Assembly (NCBI RefSeq): GCF_003285015.1 | Contig: NZ_QMFB01000002.1 | Location: 62,001-126,000 of the forward strand | DNA length: 64,000 bases | Reading direction: 5' to 3' | Source: Paenibacillus contaminans | GTDB lineage: Bacteria > Bacillota > Bacilli > Paenibacillales > NBRC-103111 | In this document: positions 54,276-63,354 of the stretch, piece by piece | Layout: each line of letters begins with the position of its first letter | Numbering within the stretch: position 1 is the stretch's first letter | Position numbers and translations under genes: made by a program | Notes under the pieces: generated by a model | The model's database searches: none | Told to the model about the DNA's origin: nothing | What the model saw: only the letters and a program-made list of their open reading frames with translations

Positions 54276-55475
54276 ATGTCCTACCATCCGTTAACCGAAG
54301 AGCAAGCGATCGCATATGCCCGCGGTCTGGAAAATGTTTTCGCTGCGAATGCCGAGCTGCAAAGCCGCGAGATCGGCGACGGCAACTTGAATCTCGTTTT
54401 TCACATATCCGATCCGGCTAGCGGTAAGAGCATCATTATGAAGCAGGCGCTGCCATACGCCAAAGTCGTCGGGGAATCGTGGCCGCTTACGCTGGATCGC
54501 GCCCGCATCGAGAGCGAAGCGCTTATAATCGAGGAGTCGCTGGCTCCGGGCCTTGTTCCTCACGTCTACAAATACGACGCCGAATTGGCGCTTACCGTCA
54601 TGGAAGACTTGAGCGATCATGTCATCATGCGCCGCGGCTTGATCGAAGGCAATAAATACCCGCTATTCGCCGGCCATATTTCGGAGTTTATGGCGAATAC
54701 GCTGTTCTTCACATCCGATCTCGGCATGAATCAGCAGCAAAAAAAGCTCCGCGTCGGCCAGTTTATCAACCCGGAACTGTGCAAAATAACGGAAGATCTC
54801 ATTTTTGACGATCCGTACACCGATTCGCCGAACAACAATATTCACGAGCTTATCCGCGCAGATGCAGCCGCGCTTACGACGGATACGGAGCTGAAGCTTG
54901 AAGTTGCGCTGCTTCGCGAGAAGTTTCTGACGCAAGGACAGGCTTTGCTGCACGGCGATTTGCATACGGGAAGCATCTTTATTACAACCGAATCGACGAA
55001 GGTCATCGATCCGGAATTTGCCTACTACGGGCCAATGGGCTTCGATATCGGCGCGGTAATTGCGAATCTGCTCCTTAACTATGCCGGACAGGAAGGCTGG
55101 ATCAAGGACGAGGCCGGCCGTGCGGATTACCGAGCGTACTTGCTGGACACGGTCAAGGACGTTTGGGAACAGTTCGAAGCAAAATTCGGGGCGCTGTGGG
55201 ATCAGCATCTCGTCGACCGGATCGCGCATACCCCAGGATATAAGGAATCGTATATGAAACGTCTGCTGCAGGATACGATCGGCTATGCCGGCTGTAAAAT
55301 GGTTCGGCGCATCGTCGGTCTCGCGCACGTCGCGGATATCGAAAAAATCTCCGACGGCGAAACGCGCGCCCGTGCGGAACGAATCGCGCTGGCGATCGGT
55401 ACGTCGCTTATCAAGCTGAATCGGAAGGCCGAATCGATCGACGAAGTGCTGGCAATCGCAAGCAGGCAAGTTTAG
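54276..55475 (+). CDS. mtnK: S-methyl-5-thioribose kinase
   Basis: The 399-residue protein has the MtnK pattern of a choline-kinase-like fold: [37 protein letters not shown] (in parts), the catalytic loop [13 protein letters not shown] near residue 230 and [16 protein letters not shown] with the metal-binding Asp. It phosphorylates 5-methylthioribose in methionine salvage. TAAGGAGG lies upstream of ATG 54276. mtnA follows 65 bp later. Confidence 0.95.
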   Translation: MSYHPLTEEQAIAYARGLENVFAANAELQSREIGDGNLNLVFHISDPASGKSIIMKQALPYAKVVGESWPLTLDRARIESEALIIEESLAPGLVPHVYKYDAELALTVMEDLSDHVIMRRGLIEGNKYPLFAGHISEFMANTLFFTSDLGMNQQQKKLRVGQFINPELCKITEDLIFDDPYTDSPNNNIHELIRADAAALTTDTELKLEVALLREKFLTQGQALLHGDLHTGSIFITTESTKVIDPEFAYYGPMGFDIGAVIANLLLNYAGQEGWIKDEAGRADYRAYLLDTVKDVWEQFEAKFGALWDQHLVDRIAHTPGYKESYMKRLLQDTIGYAGCKMVRRIVGLAHVADIEKISDGETRARAERIALAIGTSLIKLNRKAESIDEVLAIASRQV

Positions 55476-55540
55476 CCGTCCCTGCCGTTCGTAAGATATG
55501 GTTACACAGAAAAAGTACCGACAACAGGAGTGGAAATGAT

Positions 55541-56632
55541 ATGAGTATAAATAATAACGAAGCCTCCGCGAACAATTCCCCGGCAACAGGCGGACTTGTA
55601 TCCGTAAGCTGGAACGCGGATCACGTCGAAATGCTCGATCAACGGCTGCTGCCGGAAGTTATCGAGTTCCTTGACCTGACTACAGCCGAGCAAGTATGGG
55701 AAGCGATCCGCAACTTGACCGTACGGGGAGCCCCTGCGATCGGCATCTCCGCCGCATTCGGCGTATATTTGGGCATCCGCGGCTCCGCTGGGGGCGACCG
55801 CGCGTCTCTCGCGACAGAGGTCGTCAAGATTGCCGACTATTTGGCAACCTCGCGTCCGACCGCCGTCAACCTGTTCTGGGCGCTTGATCGGATGAAACGC
55901 CGCGCAGGCGAATTGGCTGCCGAATCCGGCGAAGTTGCGGAAATGAAAGAAGCGCTGCTTGAGGAAGCGAAGCAAATTCAAGCGGAGGACGAGGAAACGT
56001 GCCGGATGATCGGCGAGCATGCGCTGACGCTGTTTACGGACGGCATGGGCGTGCTGACGCACTGCAATGCTGGCGGACTCGCCACCGCCAAATACGGAAC
56101 GGCGCTCGCGCCGATGTATTTGGCGCAAGAGCGCGGCATGAAGCTGAAGGTGTTCGCGGACGAAACGCGTCCGGTGCTGCAAGGAGCGCGTCTGACCGCG
56201 TTCGAGCTTCAGCAGGCGGGCGTCGACGTCACGCTGATTTGCGATAACATGGCCGGCATGGTCATGTCCAAAGGCTGGGTGCAAGCGGTCATCGTCGGCA
56301 CCGACCGCGTCGCGGCGAACGGCGACGTCGCCAACAAGATCGGCACGTACAGCGTAGCGGTACTAGCCAAGGCGCACGGCATCCCGGTTTACGTAGCCTG
56401 TCCGCTGTCGACGATCGATCTGAACACCCCGACGGGCGATGAGATTCCGATCGAAGAGCGGCACGAAGACGAGATTACGCAAGGCTTCGGCAAGCGTACG
56501 GCGCCTAAGGGAGTCAAAGTATTCAATCCGGCGTTTGACGTCACCCCGAACGAGTATGTAACGGCGATCATCACCGAGAAGGGCATCGTCAGAGCCCCTT
56601 ACGAGGAAGGTCTGCGCAAGCTGTTTGAATAA
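55541..56632 (+). CDS. mtnA: S-methyl-5-thioribose-1-phosphate isomerase
   Basis: The 363-residue protein carries MtnA motifs: [20 protein letters not shown] (residues 50-70), [20 protein letters not shown] with the active Cys near residue 175, [17 protein letters not shown] and [21 protein letters not shown] (in parts). It converts methylthioribose 1-phosphate to methylthioribulose 1-phosphate, the step after MtnK. The other salvage genes (mtnW, X, B, D) are not in this window. Confidence 0.96.
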   Translation: MSINNNEASANNSPATGGLVSVSWNADHVEMLDQRLLPEVIEFLDLTTAEQVWEAIRNLTVRGAPAIGISAAFGVYLGIRGSAGGDRASLATEVVKIADYLATSRPTAVNLFWALDRMKRRAGELAAESGEVAEMKEALLEEAKQIQAEDEETCRMIGEHALTLFTDGMGVLTHCNAGGLATAKYGTALAPMYLAQERGMKLKVFADETRPVLQGARLTAFELQQAGVDVTLICDNMAGMVMSKGWVQAVIVGTDRVAANGDVANKIGTYSVAVLAKAHGIPVYVACPLSTIDLNTPTGDEIPIEERHEDEITQGFGKRTAPKGVKVFNPAFDVTPNEYVTAIITEKGIVRAPYEEGLRKLFE

Positions 56633-56643
56633 TGCTCGGTTCA

Positions 56644-56696
56644 GAGCGGCGTGGCTACTGCCGGCGGCTGTTAAGCCGGCAGTAGCCACGCCGCTC
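56644..56696 (+). repeat. Perfect 22-bp inverted repeat just after mtnA
   Basis: Arms GAGCGGCGTGGCTACTGCCG... (56644-56665) and the exact complement (56675-56696) flank nine bases. It begins 12 bp after the mtnA stop, has no T-run and is followed 18 bp later by a normal terminator. Confidence 0.9.
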
Positions 56697-56714
56697 CAGG
56701 GATCTTCCCAGCCT

Positions 56715-56761
56715 AAAAAGGCTGTTACGGCACTAATGTAAAATGCCGTGACAGCCTTTTT
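56715..56761. terminator. Terminator after mtnA
   Basis: AAAAAGGCTGTTACGGCA and TGCCGTGACAGCCTTTTT pair with one mismatch around an 11-base loop and run into TTTTTTTT; it also serves the converging esterase-like gene at 56780. Confidence 0.9.
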
Positions 56762-56779
56762 TTTCGTTGCATGGCGGTC

Positions 56780-58186
56780 TTACTCGATGCTCTCCGTAAC
56801 GCGTATAGAAAACGGCACCATGCATCGTCCCTGATCGTCCCGCAGGGTGACCTCGGGATCGGCTCCGTACAGGGCGTGAAGCGTCACTTCACCGGCCGGG
56901 GGCCGCTCAAGCTCGAGCACGATATCGTTGTTCGGTTCAATGACAACCGATTTCAGCTTCACAAAACCGCTTTCGTCCTCGACGGCGAAATCGGCGATCG
57001 GATGATTCGGCGTCCAATCGCCTGAAAGCGAAGCGAAGCTAACCCGAATTCGGCTTCGATCTTCGCCTGCGGCCGCAACCGAGACAGGCGTCGGATACCG
57101 GCAGTCGGCAGGCCGCCGGTATATATGCTGCAGCGCCACATCGGCGTACCGTTCGCCGACCGCTACATTCGACGCCGAGCTGTTGTGGATTTCGTCGGAC
57201 AGCGGATAATCGATCGTAACGATCAAGTGCAGACCGGCAATATCCGCAGCAAGCTGCCGTTGGATCTCCCTTATCGCGCTCCAGTTGCGGTGCTCCTCCC
57301 CCACTACGCCCTTGCATCTGTTCAACTGGGCCGTCAGCACCGGCAAAGCCTCTCTGCCGATAAGCGTTCTCGCAGACGCAACGAACGAGCGGAATTGCTC
57401 CGCATAAACATCAACCTTCCCGCGCTGAAACGTATCGCTTTCGCCCTGGTACCATAAAATTCCGGCGATGCTGCCGCCCGCCTTCGCAATCATATCCGCC
57501 ATATTGTCGAATAAATCTTTGCCCGGTCCCGTCCACCTGTCAACGGCGCTCCCGCCGAGAGCAGCCGGAATGAGACCGACAGGAATGCCCGTTCGCGCAT
57601 AAATCGTCTTCCCGTACGCGAGCCAAGGACTGTGCCCGTGAAAAACGCCATGCACCGTAACCGGATGCAGCGTGTTCGTCGCATCTTCCAGCGGATGCGT
57701 GGCAAGCCGCCAGCGCTCGTCGTTGCCGTACAAATGAACGCCGAGCTGCGGCCCGTCGTTCACCGTCCCTTTTCCGGTGCCGGAAGCGTTGCTTTGACCG
57801 GCGATTACGTAGATGTCTCCCACGCCGAGATGATGGATGCAGTCGCCCCGCGTCGCTCTTCGGTCGCTTGCGTATTGGCGGCGTATTCTCGTTTCGATCC
57901 GGTACAGCCCGCCTTGGGGAATGTTTCGTAATACCATACTGAAGGTACCGGCTTCCATGTCCAGCTCCGCATCCTGCCAATCATGCTCGGCCGAAACCGG
58001 CGCTTGCGTCGCTTCTTCGACGATTCTGGCCTGTACGGAAAATTCGCTCTCCGTAGTCAGCCATGTGCCCGATATGGCGATATCGGCAGTACCGCCTGCA
58101 TTTCTTTGCAGGATGGTCCAATCGCGGGGCCCGTTCTGAATCGTAACCCCAGGTAAAGCGTTTACATGTGTGATCGTGTCCGGCAT
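56780..58186 (-). CDS. Sialate O-acetylesterase-like (SASA domain) protein
   Basis: The 468-residue protein has the SASA/SGNH motifs VIAGQSNASGTGKG (nucleophile Ser near residue 127), AALGGSAVDRW and ILWYQGESDTFQRG, plus a later DEIHNSSASN segment. It has beta-sandwich parts on both ends. Such enzymes remove acetyl groups from sialic acids or from plant polysaccharides. There is no signal peptide. ATG 58186 is chosen for AAAGGGGG 7 bases upstream. It follows a GDSL hydrolase gene, from which a terminator separates it. Confidence 0.82.
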   Translation of the reverse strand: MPDTITHVNALPGVTIQNGPRDWTILQRNAGGTADIAISGTWLTTESEFSVQARIVEEATQAPVSAEHDWQDAELDMEAGTFSMVLRNIPQGGLYRIETRIRRQYASDRRATRGDCIHHLGVGDIYVIAGQSNASGTGKGTVNDGPQLGVHLYGNDERWRLATHPLEDATNTLHPVTVHGVFHGHSPWLAYGKTIYARTGIPVGLIPAALGGSAVDRWTGPGKDLFDNMADMIAKAGGSIAGILWYQGESDTFQRGKVDVYAEQFRSFVASARTLIGREALPVLTAQLNRCKGVVGEEHRNWSAIREIQRQLAADIAGLHLIVTIDYPLSDEIHNSSASNVAVGERYADVALQHIYRRPADCRYPTPVSVAAAGEDRSRIRVSFASLSGDWTPNHPIADFAVEDESGFVKLKSVVIEPNNDIVLELERPPAGEVTLHALYGADPEVTLRDDQGRCMVPFSIRVTESIE

Positions 58187-58214
58187 CGTCGTTCCCCCTT
58201 TTCTCATGAACCTT

Positions 58215-58288
58215 GTTATCGAAGAAACGGCTGCCGACGTTTTTCATGCTAGCGTTTGCCATAGGTCCCATGACGCTTCTTCGATAAC
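58215..58288. repeat. 12-bp inverted repeat with 50-bp spacer upstream of the SASA gene
   Basis: GTTATCGAAGAA (58215-58226) and TTCTTCGATAAC (58277-58288) are exact complements 50 bp apart, in the leader or promoter of the SASA gene. They could form a long hairpin or be two operator halves. Confidence 0.6.
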
Positions 58289-58304
58289 CTTTCTGATTGA
58301 CAGC

Positions 58305-58337
58305 AAATAAACCGCCGCAGGATGCAGCGGTTTATTT
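58305..58337. terminator. Terminator after the GDSL hydrolase gene
   Basis: AAATAAACCGC and GCGGTTTATTT pair around an 11-base loop, six bases after the stop of the GDSL gene on the minus strand. Confidence 0.85.
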
Positions 58338-58342
58338 GAAAT

Positions 58343-58978
58343 TTACAGGTTGACTCCGACCGCCTGCAGCCAAGCTTTCGCGATCAGCGCATGGCCGGCC
58401 GGCGACGGGTGAACGCCGTCAGGCGCCCAAAACGCAGGCTCGGCCTGCATCGACGCCTGAGCGAACAAGCCGTCGAGCGGGACGAAACGGGCGCACAATT
58501 CGCGCGCAAGCTCGCGTACTACCGTAATCTTCGGGTCCAGATCCTCGCGCCATGTCCGGCGGTCCTCCGGCACGGGCAGAACAAACGGTTCGATCATGAC
58601 GATTTTGGCGCCAAGCTCTTCTTTCGTGCGCACCAACAATTCGCGATATCCCGCTTCGTAGGCTTCCGCCGAAGTCGGGTCGTTTCTGTCGTATTTGCGC
58701 CATGTATCGTTAATGCCGATATAGATCGAAACGACGGTAGGCTTCAAATCGAGGCAGTCCTCCTGCCAGCGTCCCTGCAAATCGACTACCCGGTTGCCGC
58801 TAATTCCGCGATTCAGAAACCTCACTTGATTTTCCGGAAATGCGGAGCCGTACAACGCCGACGTCATCCAAGCGTAACCTCTCCCCAGATCCGCTCCGTT
58901 CTCCCTGTTGCGTCCTGCATCCGTGATGCTGTCCCCTTGAAACAATACGATATCGCCTTTCGTCAACCATGCTCCCAT
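58343..58978 (-). CDS. SGNH/GDSL hydrolase
   Basis: The 211-residue protein has the four GDSL blocks: FQGDSITDAG (Ser near residue 16), RGISGNRVVDL (Gly), YIGINDTW (Asn) and PDGVHPSPAGH (Asp/His near residue 192). There is no signal peptide, so it would act in the cytoplasm as an acyl-esterase, perhaps on acetylated sugars. ATG 58978 follows GGGAGGT. It lies next to the SASA protein, a second deacetylase-like enzyme. Confidence 0.88.
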   Translation of the reverse strand: MGAWLTKGDIVLFQGDSITDAGRNRENGADLGRGYAWMTSALYGSAFPENQVRFLNRGISGNRVVDLQGRWQEDCLDLKPTVVSIYIGINDTWRKYDRNDPTSAEAYEAGYRELLVRTKEELGAKIVMIEPFVLPVPEDRRTWREDLDPKITVVRELARELCARFVPLDGLFAQASMQAEPAFWAPDGVHPSPAGHALIAKAWLQAVGVNL

Positions 58979-59016
58979 GAATGCGTTACCTCCCGGTTAT
59001 TCGTATTTTCCCCTGC

Positions 59017-60207
59017 TTACTCCTCGACGCCCGGATACACGATCCGCAGTGCGCCGGCCGCTTCAAGCGCTCGCTCCCGAGCCTTGCCGACATCGTCCGC
59101 AGAGCTCAATGCGACGGCCATCCGGCGTCCGATTTTCGTTTCCGGCTTGCCGAAAACGCGCACCTGCGTATTCGGGACGGCAAGCGCTTCGGCAATCCCT
59201 TCGATCCGGTAATCGATTCTTTCCTCCGCTGCTTTAAGCGTGTGTGTAGCGCCCGGCGTCAATAAACGAATCGTCGGAATCGGAAATCCGAGAATGGCGC
59301 GGACGTGCAGCGCAAACTCGGACAAATCCTGACTGACGAGCGTAACGAGTCCCGTATCGTGAGGGCGCGGCGACACCTCGCTGAAATACACCTTGTCCTG
59401 CCCGAGAAACAGCTCAACGCCGTAAATCCCGTAGCCGCCCAGCTCGTCGGTTACCTTCTTGGCGATGCGCTGGGATTCTTCGAGCTGCTCGGCACTCATC
59501 CTGTGCGGCTGCCATGACTCGATATAATCGCCGTCCTTCTGCACGTGACCGATAGGCTGACAGAACGAGGTGCCCGAAACCGAACGAACCGTAAGCAGCG
59601 TAATTTCCGACTCGAAGCGGATGAATTCCTCGACGATGACCCGCGTTTTCTTGGCGCGGCCGCCTTCCATCGCGCAGCTCCAGCTCGTCTCGATGTCCGC
59701 TTCGGACCGGCAAACGCTTTGGCCTTTGCCCGATGAGCTCATGATCGGTTTAATGACGCAAGGCAGCCCGATCTCGGCCACCGCCTGCTTCAGCTCGTCC
59801 AAGCTGTCGGCGAACGCGTATTTTGCCGTCGGCACCTGCAGCGTTTCGGCCGCAAGCCTGCGGATGCCTTCACGGTCCATCGTCAGACGCGATGCGTTCG
59901 CAGTCGGGATAACCCGATAGCCTTCTTTCTCCAGCTCTACCAGCTCGCTTGTCGCGATCGCCTCGATTTCGGGCACGATTACATCCGGTTTTTCGCGCTC
60001 GATTACTTCCCTCAGCTGCTGCGGATCCAGCATGTTGATCACATAATGCCGATGAGCGACCTGCATGGCAGGCGCGTTCTCATAACGGTCGACGGCAATC
60101 GTTTCGACGCCGAGACGCTGGGCTTCGATAATGACTTCTTTCCCCAGCTCGCCCGATCCGAGCAGCATCATTTTTTTCGCATGAATGGATAACGGAGCTC
60201 CGTACAT
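59017..60207 (-). CDS. purT: Formate-dependent phosphoribosylglycinamide formyltransferase
   Basis: The 396-residue ATP-grasp enzyme shows [67 protein letters not shown] and [16 protein letters not shown], all typical of PurT. It uses formate and ATP to make formyl-GAR in purine synthesis, without folate. It stands apart from any pur operon here. ATG 60207 is the first plausible start. No purine riboswitch is seen upstream. Confidence 0.95.
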   Translation of the reverse strand: MYGAPLSIHAKKMMLLGSGELGKEVIIEAQRLGVETIAVDRYENAPAMQVAHRHYVINMLDPQQLREVIEREKPDVIVPEIEAIATSELVELEKEGYRVIPTANASRLTMDREGIRRLAAETLQVPTAKYAFADSLDELKQAVAEIGLPCVIKPIMSSSGKGQSVCRSEADIETSWSCAMEGGRAKKTRVIVEEFIRFESEITLLTVRSVSGTSFCQPIGHVQKDGDYIESWQPHRMSAEQLEESQRIAKKVTDELGGYGIYGVELFLGQDKVYFSEVSPRPHDTGLVTLVSQDLSEFALHVRAILGFPIPTIRLLTPGATHTLKAAEERIDYRIEGIAEALAVPNTQVRVFGKPETKIGRRMAVALSSADDVGKARERALEAAGALRIVYPGVEE

Positions 60208-60291
60208 CCCAACAACCCCTGTCTCTTAGATGTCACTAATCTCGACTATATCATATTCCCAGCGTTTGTAAGCATCGTTTTTGGTCCCGTT

Positions 60292-61494
60292 TCATTCCGT
60301 CAGCTTGTTGATGACAAGCGCCGCAGCACCGGCCGCTAACGCGTCCTCGCCGAGCTTGCCCTTGCTGAATACGACTTGATAGGAAGGATAGTGATACGCG
60401 TTCTTCAAAGCCACCTCGGTCGCCACGCGGAAAAACAGCTCATGGCTGCTCACGAGCGGGCCGCCGAGCACAACCTTCTGCGGGTGCAGCACGTTCAGCA
60501 AATTGGACAATCCGATGCCAAAATAAGTAGCCGTCTGCGTAAACAGCTCGACCGCAAGCGGATCGCCCTCCTGCAGCGCCTGCAGCAGATGCGGAAATCC
60601 GACCTGCTCAAGCGTCCCCGCCAGCTCCAGCATCCGGGAATCGCGTCTTTGCTTCAACCTCGACTGGGCGGCTTGCTCAAGCGCATAAATCGAAGCGTAC
60701 GACTCCAGGCAGCCGTAATTGCCGCCCTTCTCGCGATGCTTGACCCCGTCCGTCTCAATAATCATTTGTCCGACCGAGCCTTCCATGTCGAAAGCCCCGT
60801 AAACGAGCTGGCCGCCGGTCATCATCGCAGAGCGGAGCCCGATACCGGCATGAACGTAAAGCAGATGGTCATAAGAATGCCCGTCGTCCGCCCAGTATTC
60901 GCCTAAAATAGCGGCATTCGCGCCGTTGTCGAGCGTCGCCGGAATGCCGAGCTGCTCCTCCATGATGCGGCAAATATCCACGTTGCTCCAGCCCGGCGCC
61001 GGAAAATAAAGCGGCTCCATAATGACTCCATGATGCCGGTCGACCGGACCGACCGCTCCGATGCCGATGCCGAGCACGGCTTCGCGCGTTATGCCGTGAC
61101 GGCCCATAAGGTCGGCAACGGCCCGGACGAAAAGCTCGACCGCCACCTGCGGGGTCATCTTCGCCGTCATGCTCCAGCTTCGCGAATCCAGCTTGTTCAA
61201 GTGCATATCGCACAGCACGATCCGCGAGTAAAACCGCGAAATATCAAGTCCGAACACATAACGGTACGCAGCGTTCGTCTCGTATAAAATCGGCCTTCTG
61301 CCGCCCGTCGATTCCCCGAAGCCGACCTCGACGATCAGCTTCTGGGATGCCAATTCCTCCAAAATACGCGTAAGCGTGCTGACGGTCAGTTCGCTTTGAT
61401 TGAGCAAATCGAGCTTCGACACCGTTCCCTGCCGGCGGATCAGCGCATAAATTTGTTTGGCCTTGCGGCTTGTTATCCGATCCGATAACGTCAT
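60292..61494 (-). CDS. ROK family transcriptional regulator
   Basis: The 400-residue protein has an N-terminal winged helix (KLDLLNQSELTVSTLTRILEELASQ) and a ROK domain (VFGLDISRF, GIGAVGPVDRHHG, DNGANAAILGEYW, GNYGCLESYAS). Two features suggest it is not a sugar kinase. The usual catalytic Asp position reads Gly (DNGANA rather than NDANA), and only the last Cys of the CxCGxxGCxE zinc motif is kept. It probably binds a sugar or sugar phosphate and represses sugar genes such as the nearby esterases; targets are unknown. Confidence 0.87.
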   Translation of the reverse strand: MTLSDRITSRKAKQIYALIRRQGTVSKLDLLNQSELTVSTLTRILEELASQKLIVEVGFGESTGGRRPILYETNAAYRYVFGLDISRFYSRIVLCDMHLNKLDSRSWSMTAKMTPQVAVELFVRAVADLMGRHGITREAVLGIGIGAVGPVDRHHGVIMEPLYFPAPGWSNVDICRIMEEQLGIPATLDNGANAAILGEYWADDGHSYDHLLYVHAGIGLRSAMMTGGQLVYGAFDMEGSVGQMIIETDGVKHREKGGNYGCLESYASIYALEQAAQSRLKQRRDSRMLELAGTLEQVGFPHLLQALQEGDPLAVELFTQTATYFGIGLSNLLNVLHPQKVVLGGPLVSSHELFFRVATEVALKNAYHYPSYQVVFSKGKLGEDALAAGAAALVINKLTE

Positions 61495-61591
61495 GGCTCC
61501 GCCCTCCCGGCTCTATTTCCTTCGCATTTATTATACAGGAACATGGAGATTTTGCCCAACAAGGATATACGGATCTGAGTCTTCAAAAAAA

Positions 61592-61635
61592 GACCGAAGC
61601 CGGTCAAAAGCAATCGCCTTTGACCGGCTTCGGTC
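61592..61635. terminator. Terminator after the chromate transporter genes
   Basis: Perfect 17-bp arms GACCGAAGCCGGTCAAA and TTTGACCGGCTTCGGTC with a 10-base loop run into TTTTTTT on the minus strand, 30 bp after the second transporter gene. Confidence 0.92.
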
Positions 61636-61664
61636 CTTTCATATATGGAGCGGCTCGCGGCAGG

Positions 61665-62201
61665 TTAACCGAAAACCGCAGCGCCTGCTATGCCGGATAG
61701 TAGAATAACATAAACCGGATGCATCTTCAGCTTTGCCATGGCAAACAACGCGAATGCGAAAATGCCCAACGCAAAAGCAGTATGAAGCGTCAATCCGCCA
61801 AAAACGCCGTTCACGCTGGCGAACCGAATCGCCGCGTACACGATCAGGCCGGTAACGATCGGACGAAGTCCGTAAAATGCGGATTTGACGAGCCTGTTCT
61901 GATGCGCCTTATAGAAAAACGCCGCTGCCGCTACGACGATGATTAGCGACGGCAATACGATGCCGAGCGCCGCTGCCGTCGCCCCGGCCAGTCCGGCCGT
62001 TTGGAAGCCTACATATATCGCGCTGTTCATCGCGATCGGCCCCGGCGACATGCCTGCCAGCGTCGTCACTTCCGCGAATCTCTCGGGGCTAAGCCACCCG
62101 TGAGCGGCTACCTCGTTTTCTATGATCGGGATCATCGCATATCCGCCCCCGAACGAGACGAGCCCTACCTTGAAAAATGTCCAAAATAATTGCAGCAGCA
62201 T
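61665..62201 (-). CDS. Chromate transporter, short form (second gene)
   Basis: The 178-residue membrane protein has the CHR motif SFGGGYAMIPIIENEV and the AGMSPGPIAMNSAIYVGFQ segment, with about five to six helices. Short CHR proteins work in pairs of opposite topology and export or exchange chromate for sulfate. It lies 75 bp after the first gene of the pair. Confidence 0.9.
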   Translation of the reverse strand: MLLQLFWTFFKVGLVSFGGGYAMIPIIENEVAAHGWLSPERFAEVTTLAGMSPGPIAMNSAIYVGFQTAGLAGATAAALGIVLPSLIIVVAAAAFFYKAHQNRLVKSAFYGLRPIVTGLIVYAAIRFASVNGVFGGLTLHTAFALGIFAFALFAMAKLKMHPVYVILLSGIAGAAVFG

Positions 62202-62276
62202 CCGCTCACCCCCACTCTTGTCTGTATGAAGCCTTATGCCGTCGAACCGGAACGTTCTGCAATTCTCCCTGACGTA

Positions 62277-62951
62277 TTAGATGCCTTCGCCGATATAATA
62301 GTCGTCATACCGGTAAAACGGTTTTCCTTTATCTTGACCCGCTTCATCGCCGGATTGCTCGTTCTTCTCCAAGCGTACCGCCATTCCGAGTTTTTCTTTC
62401 AATTTGACCAATCCGATTCCGAGCAGCGCCCCTAATGCCATAACGATGATAGGGTTCATCTTCACGAAGAGCAGAACGGCAACCGCCCCGATGACGGTTG
62501 CGAGCGTCGCTTTATCGAATACGGCGCTGCGGCCGATACGATATGCGGCATAAGCGATCATCGCCACTACCGCGGATTTGATTCCTTCGAACGCGGCGGT
62601 CATTTTGGCGTTTCCGTCAAGCCATATAAAAACGAAGCTGAGCGCTAACACGATCAGAAAAGTCGGGAGCGTAATGCCGATTACCGCGGCGATCGCCCCT
62701 TTAATGCCGCCCGTACGGAATCCGATAAACGTAGCGGCATTAACGCCGACGCCTCCCGGGGCAGAGCCTGCAATGGATAACGCATCGACCATTTCCTCTT
62801 CGGTGATCCAGCCTCGTTTCTCCACTACCTCCCGTTCGATTACGGGTATCATCGCGTAGCCGCCGCCGAACGTGACCGGTGCTATTTTGAAAAACGACCA
62901 AAAAATATCGGCCAACAGCCGCCAATTCGCCGAAACGGTTTGCTTCCCCAT
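62277..62951 (-). CDS. Chromate transporter, short form (first gene)
   Basis: The 224-residue membrane protein has the CHR motif TFGGGYAMIPVIEREVVEKRGW and SIAGSAPGGVGVNAATFIGF, plus a longer charged tail than its partner. ATG 62951 has GGGGGGAG upstream; eight further codons are open before it. It is the first gene of a two-gene operon behind a palindromic operator-like site. The paired arrangement resembles ywrB-ywrA of B. subtilis. Confidence 0.9.
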   Translation of the reverse strand: MGKQTVSANWRLLADIFWSFFKIAPVTFGGGYAMIPVIEREVVEKRGWITEEEMVDALSIAGSAPGGVGVNAATFIGFRTGGIKGAIAAVIGITLPTFLIVLALSFVFIWLDGNAKMTAAFEGIKSAVVAMIAYAAYRIGRSAVFDKATLATVIGAVAVLLFVKMNPIIVMALGALLGIGLVKLKEKLGMAVRLEKNEQSGDEAGQDKGKPFYRYDDYYIGEGI

Positions 62952-63005
62952 TTTTCTCCCCCCTGCTAGCTCCATTCTTGGATGATTTCTTTCTTATGTA
63001 CACTC

Positions 63006-63039
63006 ATTATACTAGAGTTTATTCCATTTTGGAATAAAC
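63006..63039 (-). promoter_or_regulatory. Promoter and perfect palindrome of the chromate operon
   Basis: A perfect -10 TATAAT lies at 63011-63006 on the minus strand. Upstream, arms GTTTATTCCA (63017-63026) and TGGAATAAAC (63030-63039) form a perfect 10-bp inverted repeat around three bases. It covers the -35 region, where a repressor would block RNA polymerase. The binding protein is unknown. Confidence 0.65.
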
Positions 63040-63182
63040 ATTTTCATCATTTTTCGTTTTCGCCTATTTCACCTACAAATTTTAGGCTTTCGCCTAATAA
63101 TTCCGAGTAAACCGCTCTATTTTCAACCCTGTTTCAATCATCTTTTTTTCTTTTTGAATTTTAGTTCGATGAGTTTAGTAGA
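63040..63182. other. AT-rich gap upstream of the chromate operon
   Basis: Together with the promoter and the terminator beside it, this belongs to a 400-bp stretch without genes. It is AT-rich and contains one small inverted repeat, TAGGC-ttt-GCCTA, near 63085-63097. No gene or further signal is seen. Confidence 0.4.
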
Positions 63183-63228
63183 AAAAATAAAAAAAGCGTT
63201 CCGGAACGGTTCATCCGCTCCGAAACGC
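63183..63228 (-). terminator. Terminator after the EamA-type gene
   Basis: On the minus strand GCGTTTCGGAGCGG and CCGTTCCGGAACGC pair with two mismatches around six bases and run into TTTTTTTATTTT. It lies about 125 bp after the EamA stop. Confidence 0.8.
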
Positions 63229-63354
63229 AATGCATGGCATTATAGACGATGTCACTTCAAACCTTGCCGCCGCACCCGCAACCCCAGCAAAATAAAAGCG
63301 GAGAGCGGCATTTTCCAAACGTAATGGACACGAAGCCTTATGTAAAATCGATCT

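Noticed and set aside
60208..60291. Purine riboswitch upstream of purT
   Set aside because: The gap is short and no conserved purine aptamer core is visible.
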